A stretch of 64,000 nt of DNA from Brevirhabdus sp. (GTDB lineage: Bacteria > Pseudomonadota > Alphaproteobacteria > Rhodobacterales > Rhodobacteraceae): assembly GCA_024637315.1 (NCBI GenBank), contig JAGXFH010000034.1, positions 248,001 to 312,000 of the forward strand, in the 5' to 3' direction. The position numbers were made by a program, and so were the translations under genes. Below the pieces are notes generated by a model. The model saw nothing but the letters and a program-made list of their open reading frames with translations, searched no databases and had not been told where the DNA came from. Shown piece by piece: positions 25,467 through 35,654 of this stretch. Positions within the stretch are counted from its first letter, which is position 1. Each line of letters begins with the position of its first letter.

Positions 25467-26698
25467 GACCCGTCAAGGCCCTCGGCCTGCCCGAATTCGT
25501 CGCCATGATGGCGGTTCTTTTCGCGACGCTCGCCTTTTCCATCGACGCGATGCTGCCCGCCCTGCCTGAAATCGCGGCGGAACTCAGCCCCGAGGCACCG
25601 AACAGGGCGCAGCTTATCGTGCTGTCTTTCGTGCTGGGCATGGGCGTCGGCACCATCCTGACCGGCCCGCTTTCCGATGCCTTCGGGCGCAAGCCAGTGA
25701 TCAGCTTCGGGATCGCTCTTTATATCCTTGGGGCGGTTCTGGCCTATTTCGCGCAGACCCTCGAACTTGTGCTTGCGGCCCGCGTTTTGCAGGGGCTGGG
25801 GGCCGCCAGCCCGCGAATCGTGCCGATGGCGATGATGCGCGACATGTATGAAGGCCGCCGCATGGCGCAGATCACCTCTTTCGTGATGACGGTGTTCATG
25901 CTGGTGCCCGCAGTCGCGCCCTCCATCGGGGCGGTCATCATCCATGCCGCGGGCTGGCGCTACATCTTCGTCGCCTTCATCATTTTCGCGCTGATTGGCG
26001 GGACATGGATCAACCTGCGCCAGCCCGAAACCCTGCCACCCGAGGCGCGACGTCCGCTGAATTTCGGCACGCTGCGGCTTGCACTGGCAGAGGTTACCGG
26101 CAACCGGATGGTGATGCTCTACACTGCTGTGCTGACGCTGGGATTCACCCAGATGATGGCGCTGATCGCCTCGACCCAACCGATTTACGAGGTGGCCTAT
26201 GGGCAGGGCGCGACCTTCCCGCTGTGGTTCGCGCTTTCTGCACTTATCGCGGCCACCGGGACGATCTTGAATGCGCGACTGGTGATGAAGGTTGGAATGC
26301 GCAGGCTGGCGCTGACGGCCTATCTGGTGCAGACGATCCTGGCCTCGTGCTTTCTCGTGGCCCATGAGCTTGCGCTGATCCCCGCGCCGCTTGCCTTCCC
26401 GATCTGGTTCACCTGGACGGTTTCGATCTTTTTCATGGCGGGCCTGACCTTTGGCAACCTCAACGCGCTGGCGCTGCAACCGATGGGCCATATCGCAGGT
26501 ACCGCTGCCTCTGTCATCGCGGCAATCTCGACGGTCCTGTCGGTGATACTCGCGATGCCGATCAGTCAGGCGTTCAACGGCACACCGGTCCCGCTGTTGA
26601 TCGGCACCGTGATCTGTTCGGGCCTGTGCTGGCTTATGATGCGCCGCTCGACCGAGATCGAGGACGGATTGGCGCAACACGCGGGTGCCGCGGAATGA
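25463..26698 (+). CDS. Bcr/CflA-family MFS exporter
   Basis: The 411-residue protein has about twelve membrane spans and the drug/proton-antiporter signature around GMGVGTILTGPLSDAFGRKP (about 56-75), with RVLQGLGAASPRIVPMAMMR near 108 matching motif C-like sequence of Bcr/CflA. It starts at ATG 25463, overlapping the FrnE-like gene by four bases. Such exporters carry bicyclomycin, sulfonamides or cysteine. No regulator is adjacent. Confidence 0.9.
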   Translation: MRPVKALGLPEFVAMMAVLFATLAFSIDAMLPALPEIAAELSPEAPNRAQLIVLSFVLGMGVGTILTGPLSDAFGRKPVISFGIALYILGAVLAYFAQTLELVLAARVLQGLGAASPRIVPMAMMRDMYEGRRMAQITSFVMTVFMLVPAVAPSIGAVIIHAAGWRYIFVAFIIFALIGGTWINLRQPETLPPEARRPLNFGTLRLALAEVTGNRMVMLYTAVLTLGFTQMMALIASTQPIYEVAYGQGATFPLWFALSALIAATGTILNARLVMKVGMRRLALTAYLVQTILASCFLVAHELALIPAPLAFPIWFTWTVSIFFMAGLTFGNLNALALQPMGHIAGTAASVIAAISTVLSVILAMPISQAFNGTPVPLLIGTVICSGLCWLMMRRSTEIEDGLAQHAGAAE

Positions 26699-26710
26699 TT
26701 GCGCGACCCG

Positions 26711-27340
26711 TCATTCGCGGCAGACATAGACCGCCCCGCCGACGGCAACCACCGTCACCGCGGCGGCTGTGAGGGTCGCAGGCGCCGTAATGACCGACAT
26801 CGCAGTCGCCCCGAGAGAACTCAGCGCAGTTGTGACGGAACCGGTCGTTCCGCTCAGGATGACCGCACCCGACGCGTGCCGGGTGACGGTCTCGGCAACC
26901 TCGGTCGCATCCTCCGCCTTGTCTGCGGCCAGTCCCGCGATCTGCAAAGCCGCTTCGGTCGAGGCATTCACACGACCGCAGAAGGCCTTGGACGGATCCT
27001 TGCAGGCCAGATAAGCACCGCGCTTGCCCAGCGCATATCCCAGGTACGTGCTCGCCTGGCTGTCATATTCCAGACAGAAGGGCTGGCGCTCGGGGTCGGT
27101 CAACCCCGGCGTCAGGTGGCGAAGGGTGACGTAGGCCGGACAGGTGATCTCTTTCCTGCCGCCAAAAACCCGCTCGCGCAGGGTCGTGTTCTGCGACACA
27201 TTATTCCTGTCGTCATAGAACAGACTTACCGTTTCCCCGCCGATCGAGGTCTGGCAGGATTCAGACTTCGCAAGCGCTGCCGCGGGTGCCGCAAGTCCGA
27301 TCAGAAAAAGGACGTTCTTCAGTGCTTTCAGTCCGGACAT
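26711..27340 (-). CDS. Secreted or membrane-anchored hypothetical protein
   Basis: The 209-residue protein has a signal peptide (LKALKNVLFLIGLAAPAAAL) and a hydrophobic C-terminal segment (TLTAAAVTVVAVGGAVYVC), so it may be exported and anchored. Cysteines at about 29, 67, 88, 111 and 119 suggest disulfides in the exported part. A central region is rich in Ala and Ser with the acidic repeat AADKAEDATEVAETVTR. It matches no family I can name. It stands alone between the exporter and mfd. Confidence 0.7.
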   Translation of the reverse strand: MSGLKALKNVLFLIGLAAPAAALAKSESCQTSIGGETVSLFYDDRNNVSQNTTLRERVFGGRKEITCPAYVTLRHLTPGLTDPERQPFCLEYDSQASTYLGYALGKRGAYLACKDPSKAFCGRVNASTEAALQIAGLAADKAEDATEVAETVTRHASGAVILSGTTGSVTTALSSLGATAMSVITAPATLTAAAVTVVAVGGAVYVCRE

Positions 27341-27434
27341 AACGGCTTTCTCGCTTTGACCCGCATTACCACCGTCCTAACGGGTGGACGCCCGGCTGCA
27401 ACACACATCCGCGGCATCGGCCGACCTGCGCGCA

Positions 27435-30400
27435 TCACGTCGGGGCCTTCTCCCTGGCTCTCACCGCCAGATCGCGGGCGATGGCATAGGCCCCCTTGAT
27501 CTTGTCGCTTTCCTTTTTCCAGTCGCGCCGCACGACGATCTTGTTGTCCTTGACCTTGGCCATGCCGCGTTCACGCTGGATAAAGTCGACCAACCCCGCC
27601 GGGTTGGCGTATTTGTCGTTGTGAAACTGCACCGTCGCGCCCTTCGGACCGGCATCCAATCTCGCGATTCCGGCCTTCTTGCATTCCGACTTTATCCGCA
27701 CCACCAGCAACAGCGTGTTCACCTCTTTCGGCAACTTGCCGAACCGGTCGATCAACTCGGCGGCGAAACCCTCCAGCTCGACCTTCTCATGCAACGATGA
27801 CAGTCGCCGGTAAAGCCCCAGTCTTACATCAAGATCCGGGACGTAAGGTTCTGGTATCAATACCGGAACGCCAAGGTTGATCGTCGGCGCCCACTGGTCG
27901 TCGGCCTCGCTCAACCCTTCCAGTTCGCCCGCCTTGATCCGGGCAATCGCCTCTTCCAGCATCGACTGGTAAAGTTCGTAGCCGACCTCACGGACCTGAC
28001 CGGACTGCTCCTCGCCAACCAGATTTCCTGCGCCGCGAATGTCCAGATCCTGGCTGGCCAGCGTGAACCCTGCCCCAAGCGTATCGAGTGACCCCAGCAC
28101 CCGCAGCCGTTTTTCCGCCGCCGGGGTCAGCTTGGCGCGCGGCTTGGTGGTCAGATAGGCATAGGCCCGCGTCTTGGACCGCCCCACCCGGCCCCGGATC
28201 TGGTAAAGCTGCGCCAGACCGAACATGTCGGCGCGGTGCACGATCATCGTGTTGGCGGCCGGAATATCCAACCCTGATTCCACGATAGAGGTCGCCAGCA
28301 GAACATCGTACTTGCCGTCGTAGAATGCGTTCATCCGGTCATCCAGCTCTCCCGCCGCCATCTGCCCATGCGCGACCACGTAGCTGACTTCGGGCACCTG
28401 ATCCTTCAGGAAAGCCTCGATCTCGGGCAGGTCCGAAATCCGCGGCGCGACGTAGAACGACTGCCCGCCGCGATAATGTTCGCGCAGCAGCGCCTCGCGC
28501 AGGGTGATCGAGTCGAACTCGCTGACATAGGTCCGAATCGACAACCGGTCCACGGGGGGAGTGCCGATGATCGACAGATCCCGCACCCCCGACAGCGACA
28601 TCTGCAAGGTCCGCGGTATCGGCGTCGCGGTCAGCGTCAGCACATGCACGTCAGAGCGAAGCTGTTTCAGCCGCTCCTTGTGGTTGACGCCGAAATGCTG
28701 TTCTTCGTCGACGATCAGCAGGCCGAGGTTGCCGAACCTGACGCCCTTGGCCAGCAGCGCATGGGTGCCGATGACGATGTCGACCGTGCCGTCGGCCAAC
28801 CCCTCGCGGGTCTGCGCGGCCTCTTTTGCACCAACGAAACGCGACAATTGCCGGACCTTGACCGGGAACCCCCGGAACCGCTCGTGAAAGCCCTTGAAAT
28901 GCTGCCGCGCCAGCAGCGTCGTGGGGGCGATCACCGCCACCTGCACGCCCGACAGCGCCGCAACGAAGGCCGCGCGCATTGCCACTTCGGTCTTGCCGAA
29001 ACCGACATCACCGCAAATCAGGCGGTCCATCGGACGGCCGGCGGCCAGATCGTCCAGCACCTCTTCGATGGCCTTCTGCTGATCGTCCGTCTCCTGATAG
29101 GGAAACCGGGCGCTGAACGCCTCCCACATGCCATGCGGCGGCTCCAGGATCGGCGCGCGGCGCAGGAGACGCTCGGCGGCAACCCGGATCAGCCGGTCGG
29201 CAATCGCGCGGATCCGTTCCTTGAGTTTCGCCTTCTTGGCCTGCCACGCGCCGCCACCCAGCCGGTCCAGCAGCCCCTCCTCATGGCCAAATCGCGACAA
29301 CAACTCGATATTCTCGACCGGCAGGTACAACTTGTCGCCACCGGCATATTCGATCAGGATGCATTCATGCGCCGCGCCCAAAGCGGTCACCACTTCCAGT
29401 CCCCGATAGCGCCCGACGCCGTGATCGACATGCACCACCAGATCGCCGGGGGTCAGGCTTTGCGCCTCGGTCAGGAAATTCTCGGCGCGGCGCTTCTTCG
29501 GCGTGCGCCGGATCAGCCGGTCGCCCAGCACGTCCTGCTCCGAGATCACCGTGACGCCCTTGGCCTCGAACCCGTGTTCCAGCGCCCAGACCGCCAGATA
29601 GACGCCGCCCTTGCCCTCGGGCACGTCGCGGAAATCGCCGATTGGCCTGGCGCCGACCAGTCCCTGATCCTCCATCAGCCCTTGCAGGCGTTCGCGCGCG
29701 CCCTCGGAATAGCTTGCGACGACCACCTGGCCCAGCTTCCGCCTGGCTTCAATATGATCTTCCAGGGCGCCGAAAATACTGACGGATTCCATCAGCCGCT
29801 CGGGCGAGAAATTGCGACCGATCCGGCCTCCTGCGTCGATGACACCGGGTCCGGTCGGCCGTGGCAGCGGGTGAAACTGCATCACCCGATGGTCCTCGAC
29901 AGCCGCCTCCCACCCGGCATCGTCCAGATACAACAAGCCCGGCGGCGCGGGCTTGTAGACCGTGTCCATCCGGCCCTTCTGGCCCATCGCGATTCGGCGA
30001 GTCTCGTATTGATCGACGATCCCCTCCCAACGCGACAACCGCTGTGGGGTGATCTGGTCATCAAGGCTGATCGTGGTTTCTGGAAGGTAGTCGAACAGCG
30101 TTTCCAGCCGGTCGTGAAAGAACGGCAGCCAGTGCTCGACGCCCTGATGCTTGCGCCCCGCGCTGACCGCCTCGTAAAGCGGGTCGTCGGTGCCGGCGGC
30201 GCCGAACTCGATCCGGTAATTCTGCCGGAACCGGGTGATCGCCGCCTCGTCCATGATGATCTCGCTGACCGGCGCCAGTTCGATAACCGAAAGGTTTTCA
30301 GTGGTGCGCTGTGTCACCGGGTCGAACCGTCGCGCGCCGTCCAGAACGTCGCCGAAGAGGTCCAGCCGCACCGGCCCCGACTGCCCGGGGGGATAAATGT

Positions 30401-30887
30401 CGATGATCCCGCCGCGCACCGCGAAATCACCCGGCTCCATAACCGTCGGCGCCTGGGTAAAGCCCATTCGCACCAGGAACGACCGCAAGCCCGCCTCGTC
30501 GATCCGGTGCCCCACGCTCGCCCCGAAGGCGGCATCGCGCAGCACCTCGCGCGCCGGAATGCGTTGAGTTGCCGATGACAGCGTTGTCAGCAGGATGAAT
30601 TCCTTGGGCATCCCGTGCACCAGACCCGCCAAGGTCGCCATCCGCGCGGCGGAGATATTGGCATGCGGGCTGACCCGATCATAGGGCAGGCAATCCCATG
30701 CGGGGAAGCTGAAGACCGGAACATGGGGGGCGTGGAATTCCAGCGCAGCCTGCATCGCGGCCATGCGTTTGTCGTCCCGCGCGACATGCAACACGGGACG
30801 GCCGGATTTCTCCAGCTCGGCCAGCAAAAGGGGCGCGTCGAAACCTTCGGGCGCGCCGCCAACGGTGATATGTTTGGCATCGGACAT
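27435..30887 (-). CDS. mfd: Transcription-repair coupling factor
   Basis: Mfd removes stalled RNA polymerase from lesions and recruits UvrA. The 1150-residue protein has the expected domains. The N-terminal UvrB-like part (GVPKEF-type and LPYDRVSPH segments) comes first, then the RNA-polymerase-interacting region with GDLVVHVDHGVGRYRGLE near 495. The helicase core has Walker A CGDVGFGKTEVAMRAAF near 640, DEEQ in VDEEQHFGVNHKERL near 743, TATPIPRTLQMSL, and motif VI GRVGRSKTRAYAYLTT near 925. The C-terminal TRCF domain follows. ATG 30887 was chosen over an upstream extension because MSDAKHIT begins the conserved region. Confidence 0.97.
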   Translation of the reverse strand: MSDAKHITVGGAPEGFDAPLLLAELEKSGRPVLHVARDDKRMAAMQAALEFHAPHVPVFSFPAWDCLPYDRVSPHANISAARMATLAGLVHGMPKEFILLTTLSSATQRIPAREVLRDAAFGASVGHRIDEAGLRSFLVRMGFTQAPTVMEPGDFAVRGGIIDIYPPGQSGPVRLDLFGDVLDGARRFDPVTQRTTENLSVIELAPVSEIIMDEAAITRFRQNYRIEFGAAGTDDPLYEAVSAGRKHQGVEHWLPFFHDRLETLFDYLPETTISLDDQITPQRLSRWEGIVDQYETRRIAMGQKGRMDTVYKPAPPGLLYLDDAGWEAAVEDHRVMQFHPLPRPTGPGVIDAGGRIGRNFSPERLMESVSIFGALEDHIEARRKLGQVVVASYSEGARERLQGLMEDQGLVGARPIGDFRDVPEGKGGVYLAVWALEHGFEAKGVTVISEQDVLGDRLIRRTPKKRRAENFLTEAQSLTPGDLVVHVDHGVGRYRGLEVVTALGAAHECILIEYAGGDKLYLPVENIELLSRFGHEEGLLDRLGGGAWQAKKAKLKERIRAIADRLIRVAAERLLRRAPILEPPHGMWEAFSARFPYQETDDQQKAIEEVLDDLAAGRPMDRLICGDVGFGKTEVAMRAAFVAALSGVQVAVIAPTTLLARQHFKGFHERFRGFPVKVRQLSRFVGAKEAAQTREGLADGTVDIVIGTHALLAKGVRFGNLGLLIVDEEQHFGVNHKERLKQLRSDVHVLTLTATPIPRTLQMSLSGVRDLSIIGTPPVDRLSIRTYVSEFDSITLREALLREHYRGGQSFYVAPRISDLPEIEAFLKDQVPEVSYVVAHGQMAAGELDDRMNAFYDGKYDVLLATSIVESGLDIPAANTMIVHRADMFGLAQLYQIRGRVGRSKTRAYAYLTTKPRAKLTPAAEKRLRVLGSLDTLGAGFTLASQDLDIRGAGNLVGEEQSGQVREVGYELYQSMLEEAIARIKAGELEGLSEADDQWAPTINLGVPVLIPEPYVPDLDVRLGLYRRLSSLHEKVELEGFAAELIDRFGKLPKEVNTLLLVVRIKSECKKAGIARLDAGPKGATVQFHNDKYANPAGLVDFIQRERGMAKVKDNKIVVRRDWKKESDKIKGAYAIARDLAVRAREKAPT

Positions 30888-30919
30888 GGAGCGCTCAGGT
30901 AAGGGTTGGGGGGCGCGTG

Positions 30920-31447
30920 TCAACTGCCAAGCGGGCCGATCGCAAGATTCTGGTACATCCCCCACATCGCCGTGACGAAGACCGAGAGCATGCCGATGAC
31001 CTGTGTCGTTACCCGGTGCCGCGACAACTGCCGTTGTAGCCCCTCGCCCGCCGCACCCGAGGCGTGGAGCCTATGCGCCGTCCGAAGGCTGAGCACGGCG
31101 ATGATCGACAGTGGAAAGGCCAGCAGGAAAAGCGCCTGCGCGAACTCGACGCCGTACCAGAACCCCAAGGTCCCCAGCGCGGTCAGCCCGGCGCAGCCAA
31201 AGGCCAGCAGCCACAACCCGGAGACCAGCCCGATATGCAGGATCCGGTTGGTGTTGATCCGTACCATATCCTCCAGATCGGTTTCGGCCTCGCCGCCATT
31301 GCGCCGCGCGCGCAGCACCATGTCATAGGGCACGCCCAGCACCCAGTGGCTGGTGGTGGACCACACCACGGCCAGCCCGATCCAGTACCACAGGTTCGAG
31401 AACGACCGCATGTCGATCACTTCGAAGACGATCTCGTACCAGTCCAA
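30920..31447 (-). CDS. DUF599-like membrane protein (TTG start)
   Basis: The 175-residue protein begins at a TTG with AGGA eight bases upstream (DWYEIVFEVIDMRSF is its conserved N-terminus) and has four hydrophobic segments, the first LWYWIGLAVVWSTTSHWVLG. MVRINTNRILHIGLVSGLWL is the family centre. In related genomes such proteins are often labelled component of the SufBCD complex, a name of doubtful basis; the function is unknown. A longer open frame upstream to 31933 is not homologous and overlaps hemB. It follows mfd divergently from hemB. Confidence 0.75.
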   Translation of the reverse strand: MDWYEIVFEVIDMRSFSNLWYWIGLAVVWSTTSHWVLGVPYDMVLRARRNGGEAETDLEDMVRINTNRILHIGLVSGLWLLAFGCAGLTALGTLGFWYGVEFAQALFLLAFPLSIIAVLSLRTAHRLHASGAAGEGLQRQLSRHRVTTQVIGMLSVFVTAMWGMYQNLAIGPLGS

Positions 31448-31517
31448 TGGCAGTTTCCTAGCTGATGTCCGGCGCGACCCTAAGGGCGCGCGCCGCCGAT
31501 TCCTACCCTTGAGATGA

Positions 31518-32573
<1,056 letters not shown>

Positions 32574-32710
32574 ACCGGCGAAGCCGTGCCAGATCGAGGG
32601 AGCCGGCGGCATCACAGGTGACAGCCCCGCATTAATCGCCTATAGTTCGCGCCAGATCGGCCGCATAAGGTCGGCATCCCAGAGGCATACCGGCAAGCAA
32701 GGGCAAATCC

Positions 32711-33271
32711 ATGAACCATATCTCACGTCGTCTTCTCATCGCGGGTGCTGCCTCGGCGGCGCTTCTGACCACCGCCTGCAACAACGGCATCGGCAGCCGG
32801 GGCGGCGCGCAGATCGACGCCCGCGTCGATGAATCGCTGAACTACCTGTTCTCCAACTATCCCGGCACGCGAGAGTTGCGCGACAAATCCGCCGGGATGC
32901 TGGTCATGCCGCTGATGACAGAGGCCGGTTTCGGCATCGGCGGTTCCTACGGGCGCGGTGCGCTTCGGGTCGGCGGCACGACGGTCGACTACTATTCGGC
33001 GACGCAAGCCAGCTTCGGCCTGCAGATCGGCGCGCAGCAATATGCGCATGTGCTGTTCTTCATGACCGAAGACGCGCTGTCGGAATTCCGCCGCTCTTAC
33101 GGCTGGGTTGCGGGCGCGGATGTGAAATACGCGGTCTCGAACAATGCCGAAACCCTGCTGGCCGACACCACGACAACGCTCTCGCCAGTGATCGCTGTGG
33201 TCTTCGGACAAGCCGGGCTGATCGTCGGCGCGACCGTCGAGGGCACCAAGTACAGCCGCATCATTCCCTAG
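32711..33271 (+). CDS. SYLF-domain lipoprotein
   Basis: The 186-residue protein has a twin-arginine-like and lipoprotein leader (RRLLIAGAASAALLTTACNN, cysteine 23) and a SYLF/YSC84-type domain. Family features are SAGMLVMPLMTEAGFGIGGS near 60, ADVKYAVSNNAETLL and the C-terminal PVIAVVFGQAGLIVGATVEG. SYLF domains bind lipids; in bacteria their role is poorly known. It is a monocistronic gene between hemB and typA. Confidence 0.85.
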   Translation: MNHISRRLLIAGAASAALLTTACNNGIGSRGGAQIDARVDESLNYLFSNYPGTRELRDKSAGMLVMPLMTEAGFGIGGSYGRGALRVGGTTVDYYSATQASFGLQIGAQQYAHVLFFMTEDALSEFRRSYGWVAGADVKYAVSNNAETLLADTTTTLSPVIAVVFGQAGLIVGATVEGTKYSRIIP

Positions 33272-33354
33272 GGAAACGCAAGGTCACAAAGGTTTCTCTG
33301 GCCTTTTCTGCACATGCAGTATAGGGCGCGGCAAACCCCTTAAAAGGCACGATC

Positions 33355-35175
33355 ATGGACCTGCGCAATATTGCGATCATCGCTCACGTCGACCACGGCA
33401 AGACCACCTTGGTCGACGAACTGTTGAAACAATCCGGTGCCTTCCGCGAGAACCAGTCGGTCGCGGAACGTGCGATGGATTCCAATGACCTGGAGCGTGA
33501 ACGCGGCATCACCATCCTTGCCAAGGCGACCTCGGTCGAATGGAAGGGCGGACGCATCAATATCGTCGACACCCCCGGCCACGCCGATTTCGGCGGCGAG
33601 GTCGAACGGATCCTGTCGATGGTCGATGGCGTGGTTCTGCTGGTGGATGCAGCCGAAGGCCCGATGCCACAGACCAAGTTCGTGACATCCAAGGCGCTGG
33701 CGCTTGGCCTGCGTCCGATCGTCGTGCTGAACAAGGTCGACAAGCCCGATGCCGAACCCGACCGCGCGCTCAACGAGGTCTTCGACCTCTTCGCCAATCT
33801 TGGGGCCGATGACGACCAACTCGATTTCCCGCATCTCTATGCCTCGGGCCGCTCTGGCTGGGCCGATACCGAACTGGACGGCCCACGCAAGGATCTAACG
33901 GCGCTGTTCGACCTCGTGGTGAAACACGTCCCCGCGCCGGCACAGATCTCGCGGCAGGACGAACCGTTCCAGATGCTGGCGACCACGCTTGGCGCCGATC
34001 CGTTCATCGGCCGCATCCTGACCGGCCGGGTCGAGGCCGGAAGGCTCAAAACCGGCGAAACCATCAAGGCGCTGTCGCGCACCGGCGATCGGCTGGAACA
34101 GTTCCGCGTCACCCGCATCATGGCGTTCCGCGGGCTTTCCCAGCAGGCCATCGACGAAGCCATGGCAGGCGACATCGTGACCATCGCCGGCATGTCCAAG
34201 GCCAACGTCGCCGATACGCTTTGCGCCCTTTCGGTCGACACCGCCCTGCCCGCCCAACCGATCGACCCGCCGACGATCTCGGTGACCTTCGGCATCAATG
34301 ACAGCCCGCTGGCGGGCCGGGACGGATCCAAGGTACAAAGCCGCGTGATCCGCGCCCGGCTTATGAAAGAGGCCGAGTCGAACGTCGCCATCCACGTCAG
34401 CGACACCCCTGGCGGCGAAGCCTTCGAGGTGCACGGACGCGGCGAATTGCAGATGGGTGTCTTGATCGAGAACATGCGCCGCGAGGGGTTCGAGCTTTCG
34501 ATCTCGCGGCCGCAGGTCATCTTCCGCGAGGTGGACGGCCAGCGCATGGAACCGATCGAGGAAGTCACCATCGACGTCGATGACGACTATTCCGGTGCGG
34601 TGATCGAGAAACTCACCGGCCCCCGCAAGGGCGAGCTGGTCGAGATGAAACCGGCGGGCGTCGGAAAGACACGGATCATTGCGCATGTGCCATCGCGCGG
34701 GTTGATCGGCTATCATGGCGAGTTTCTGACCGATACCCGCGGCAACGGCGTGCTGAACCGCGTGTTCCACACCTGGGCGCCGCACAAGGGCGAGATCCCG
34801 GGCCGCCGTCAGGGTGTGCTGATCTCGATGGAGGCCGGCACCTCGGTCGCCTATGCGCTCTGGAACCTCGAGGACCGCGGCAAGATGTTCATCGGTGCGC
34901 AGGAACCGGTCTATCAGGGCATGATCATCGGCGAACACTCCCGTGACAACGATCTGGAAGTGAACCCGCTGAAGGGCAAGAAGCTGACCAACGTGCGGGC
35001 GAGCGGAACTGATGAGGCCGTGCGCCTCACGACGCCGGTGCGGATGAGCCTTGAGGAATCGATCGCCTATATCGATACCGACGAGCTGGTCGAGGTGACG
35101 CCGAAATCCATTCGCCTGCGCAAGCGGCTTCTGGACCCGCACGAGCGCAAGCGGGCGTCACGCGCGGCCAGCTAG
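33355..35175 (+). CDS. typA: GTP-binding protein TypA/BipA
   Basis: TypA is a ribosome-associated translational GTPase needed at low temperature and under stress. The 606-residue protein has G1 [15 protein letters not shown] (about 10-24), the switch [16 protein letters not shown] near 45, G3 [14 protein letters not shown] near 69, and G4 [13 protein letters not shown] near 128. The EF-G-like domains and the specific C-terminus with [20 protein letters not shown] near 444 and [14 protein letters not shown] follow. Length and all motifs are normal. Confidence 0.97.
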   Translation: MDLRNIAIIAHVDHGKTTLVDELLKQSGAFRENQSVAERAMDSNDLERERGITILAKATSVEWKGGRINIVDTPGHADFGGEVERILSMVDGVVLLVDAAEGPMPQTKFVTSKALALGLRPIVVLNKVDKPDAEPDRALNEVFDLFANLGADDDQLDFPHLYASGRSGWADTELDGPRKDLTALFDLVVKHVPAPAQISRQDEPFQMLATTLGADPFIGRILTGRVEAGRLKTGETIKALSRTGDRLEQFRVTRIMAFRGLSQQAIDEAMAGDIVTIAGMSKANVADTLCALSVDTALPAQPIDPPTISVTFGINDSPLAGRDGSKVQSRVIRARLMKEAESNVAIHVSDTPGGEAFEVHGRGELQMGVLIENMRREGFELSISRPQVIFREVDGQRMEPIEEVTIDVDDDYSGAVIEKLTGPRKGELVEMKPAGVGKTRIIAHVPSRGLIGYHGEFLTDTRGNGVLNRVFHTWAPHKGEIPGRRQGVLISMEAGTSVAYALWNLEDRGKMFIGAQEPVYQGMIIGEHSRDNDLEVNPLKGKKLTNVRASGTDEAVRLTTPVRMSLEESIAYIDTDELVEVTPKSIRLRKRLLDPHERKRASRAAS

Positions 35176-35195
35176 GGCATTTCAGCGGGTTGCGC

Positions 35196-35212
35196 CGCGG
35201 GCTTCGCCCGCG
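35196..35212 (+). other. Hairpin downstream of typA
   Basis: A 7-bp GC-rich stem (35196-35202 with 35206-35212) lies 20 bases after the typA stop. It has no T-run directly after it, but the repeat with GATATTTT follows shortly. It may help end typA transcription. Confidence 0.4.
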
Positions 35213-35216
35213 CCGC

Positions 35217-35254
35217 GATGCGCTCCGCGCGGGGATATTTTCGGACGAGCGATG
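35217..35254 (+). repeat. Dispersed repeat copy 1 (CCG-GGGATATTTT type)
   Basis: GATGCGCTCCGCGCGGGGATATTTTCGG lies just after the typA hairpin. An inverted copy with the same core order (GATGC...TCCG...CGGGGATATTT.CGG) is at 46951-46988. I recall similar intergenic words in many Rhodobacteraceae genomes, but that memory was not tested here. Confidence 0.5.
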
Positions 35255-35364
35255 CAGCAGGATCCGCGAATTCCGGTCGTGTCACCGATCTTGTCAGGGT
35301 CCTACGCCAACAAGCGGGTTCTGGAACAACCTATAGCGTTGCCTGGGGCGTCAAAGGACCGGCA

Positions 35365-35652
35365 TCATTCGTCGGTTTCAACCACCAGCAGATCGCGTTC
35401 GCTCGCGCCCTTGGCGAATTCCAGCGCCTCCTGATAAGCAGGCGAGTTGTAACACGCGACCGCATCCTCTAGCGTGGGGAACCTTGCCACCACGTTGCGC
35501 GGCCGGTCATTGCCTTCGAGTTGCACATAGCGACCCGCCCGGGCGATGAATTTACCGCCATGATCCGCTATGGCATCACCCGCCAAGCTGGCGTATTTCA
35601 TGTAGGAGTCCTCATCCGTGACTTTCACGTGAGCGATCCACAAAGCCCCCAT
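35365..35652 (-). CDS. DUF1330-family small protein
   Basis: The 95-residue protein starts MGALWIAHVKVTDEDSYMKY and has the DUF1330 centre GGKFIARAGRYVQLEGNDRP and EDAVACYNSPAYQEAL. The family is a ferredoxin-like dimeric fold of unknown role. ATG 35652 has GGAGG seven bases upstream, inside the end of alaS; a TTG at 35658 would have no space for that site. It is translated from the alaS transcript. Confidence 0.85.
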   Translation of the reverse strand: MGALWIAHVKVTDEDSYMKYASLAGDAIADHGGKFIARAGRYVQLEGNDRPRNVVARFPTLEDAVACYNSPAYQEALEFAKGASERDLLVVETDE

Positions 35653-35654
35653 CT

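Noticed and set aside
28368-30578. Long plus-strand open frame of 736 codons opposite mfd
   Set aside because: It is antisense to the intact mfd gene, has a composition typical of high-GC shadow frames and no protein-family motif.
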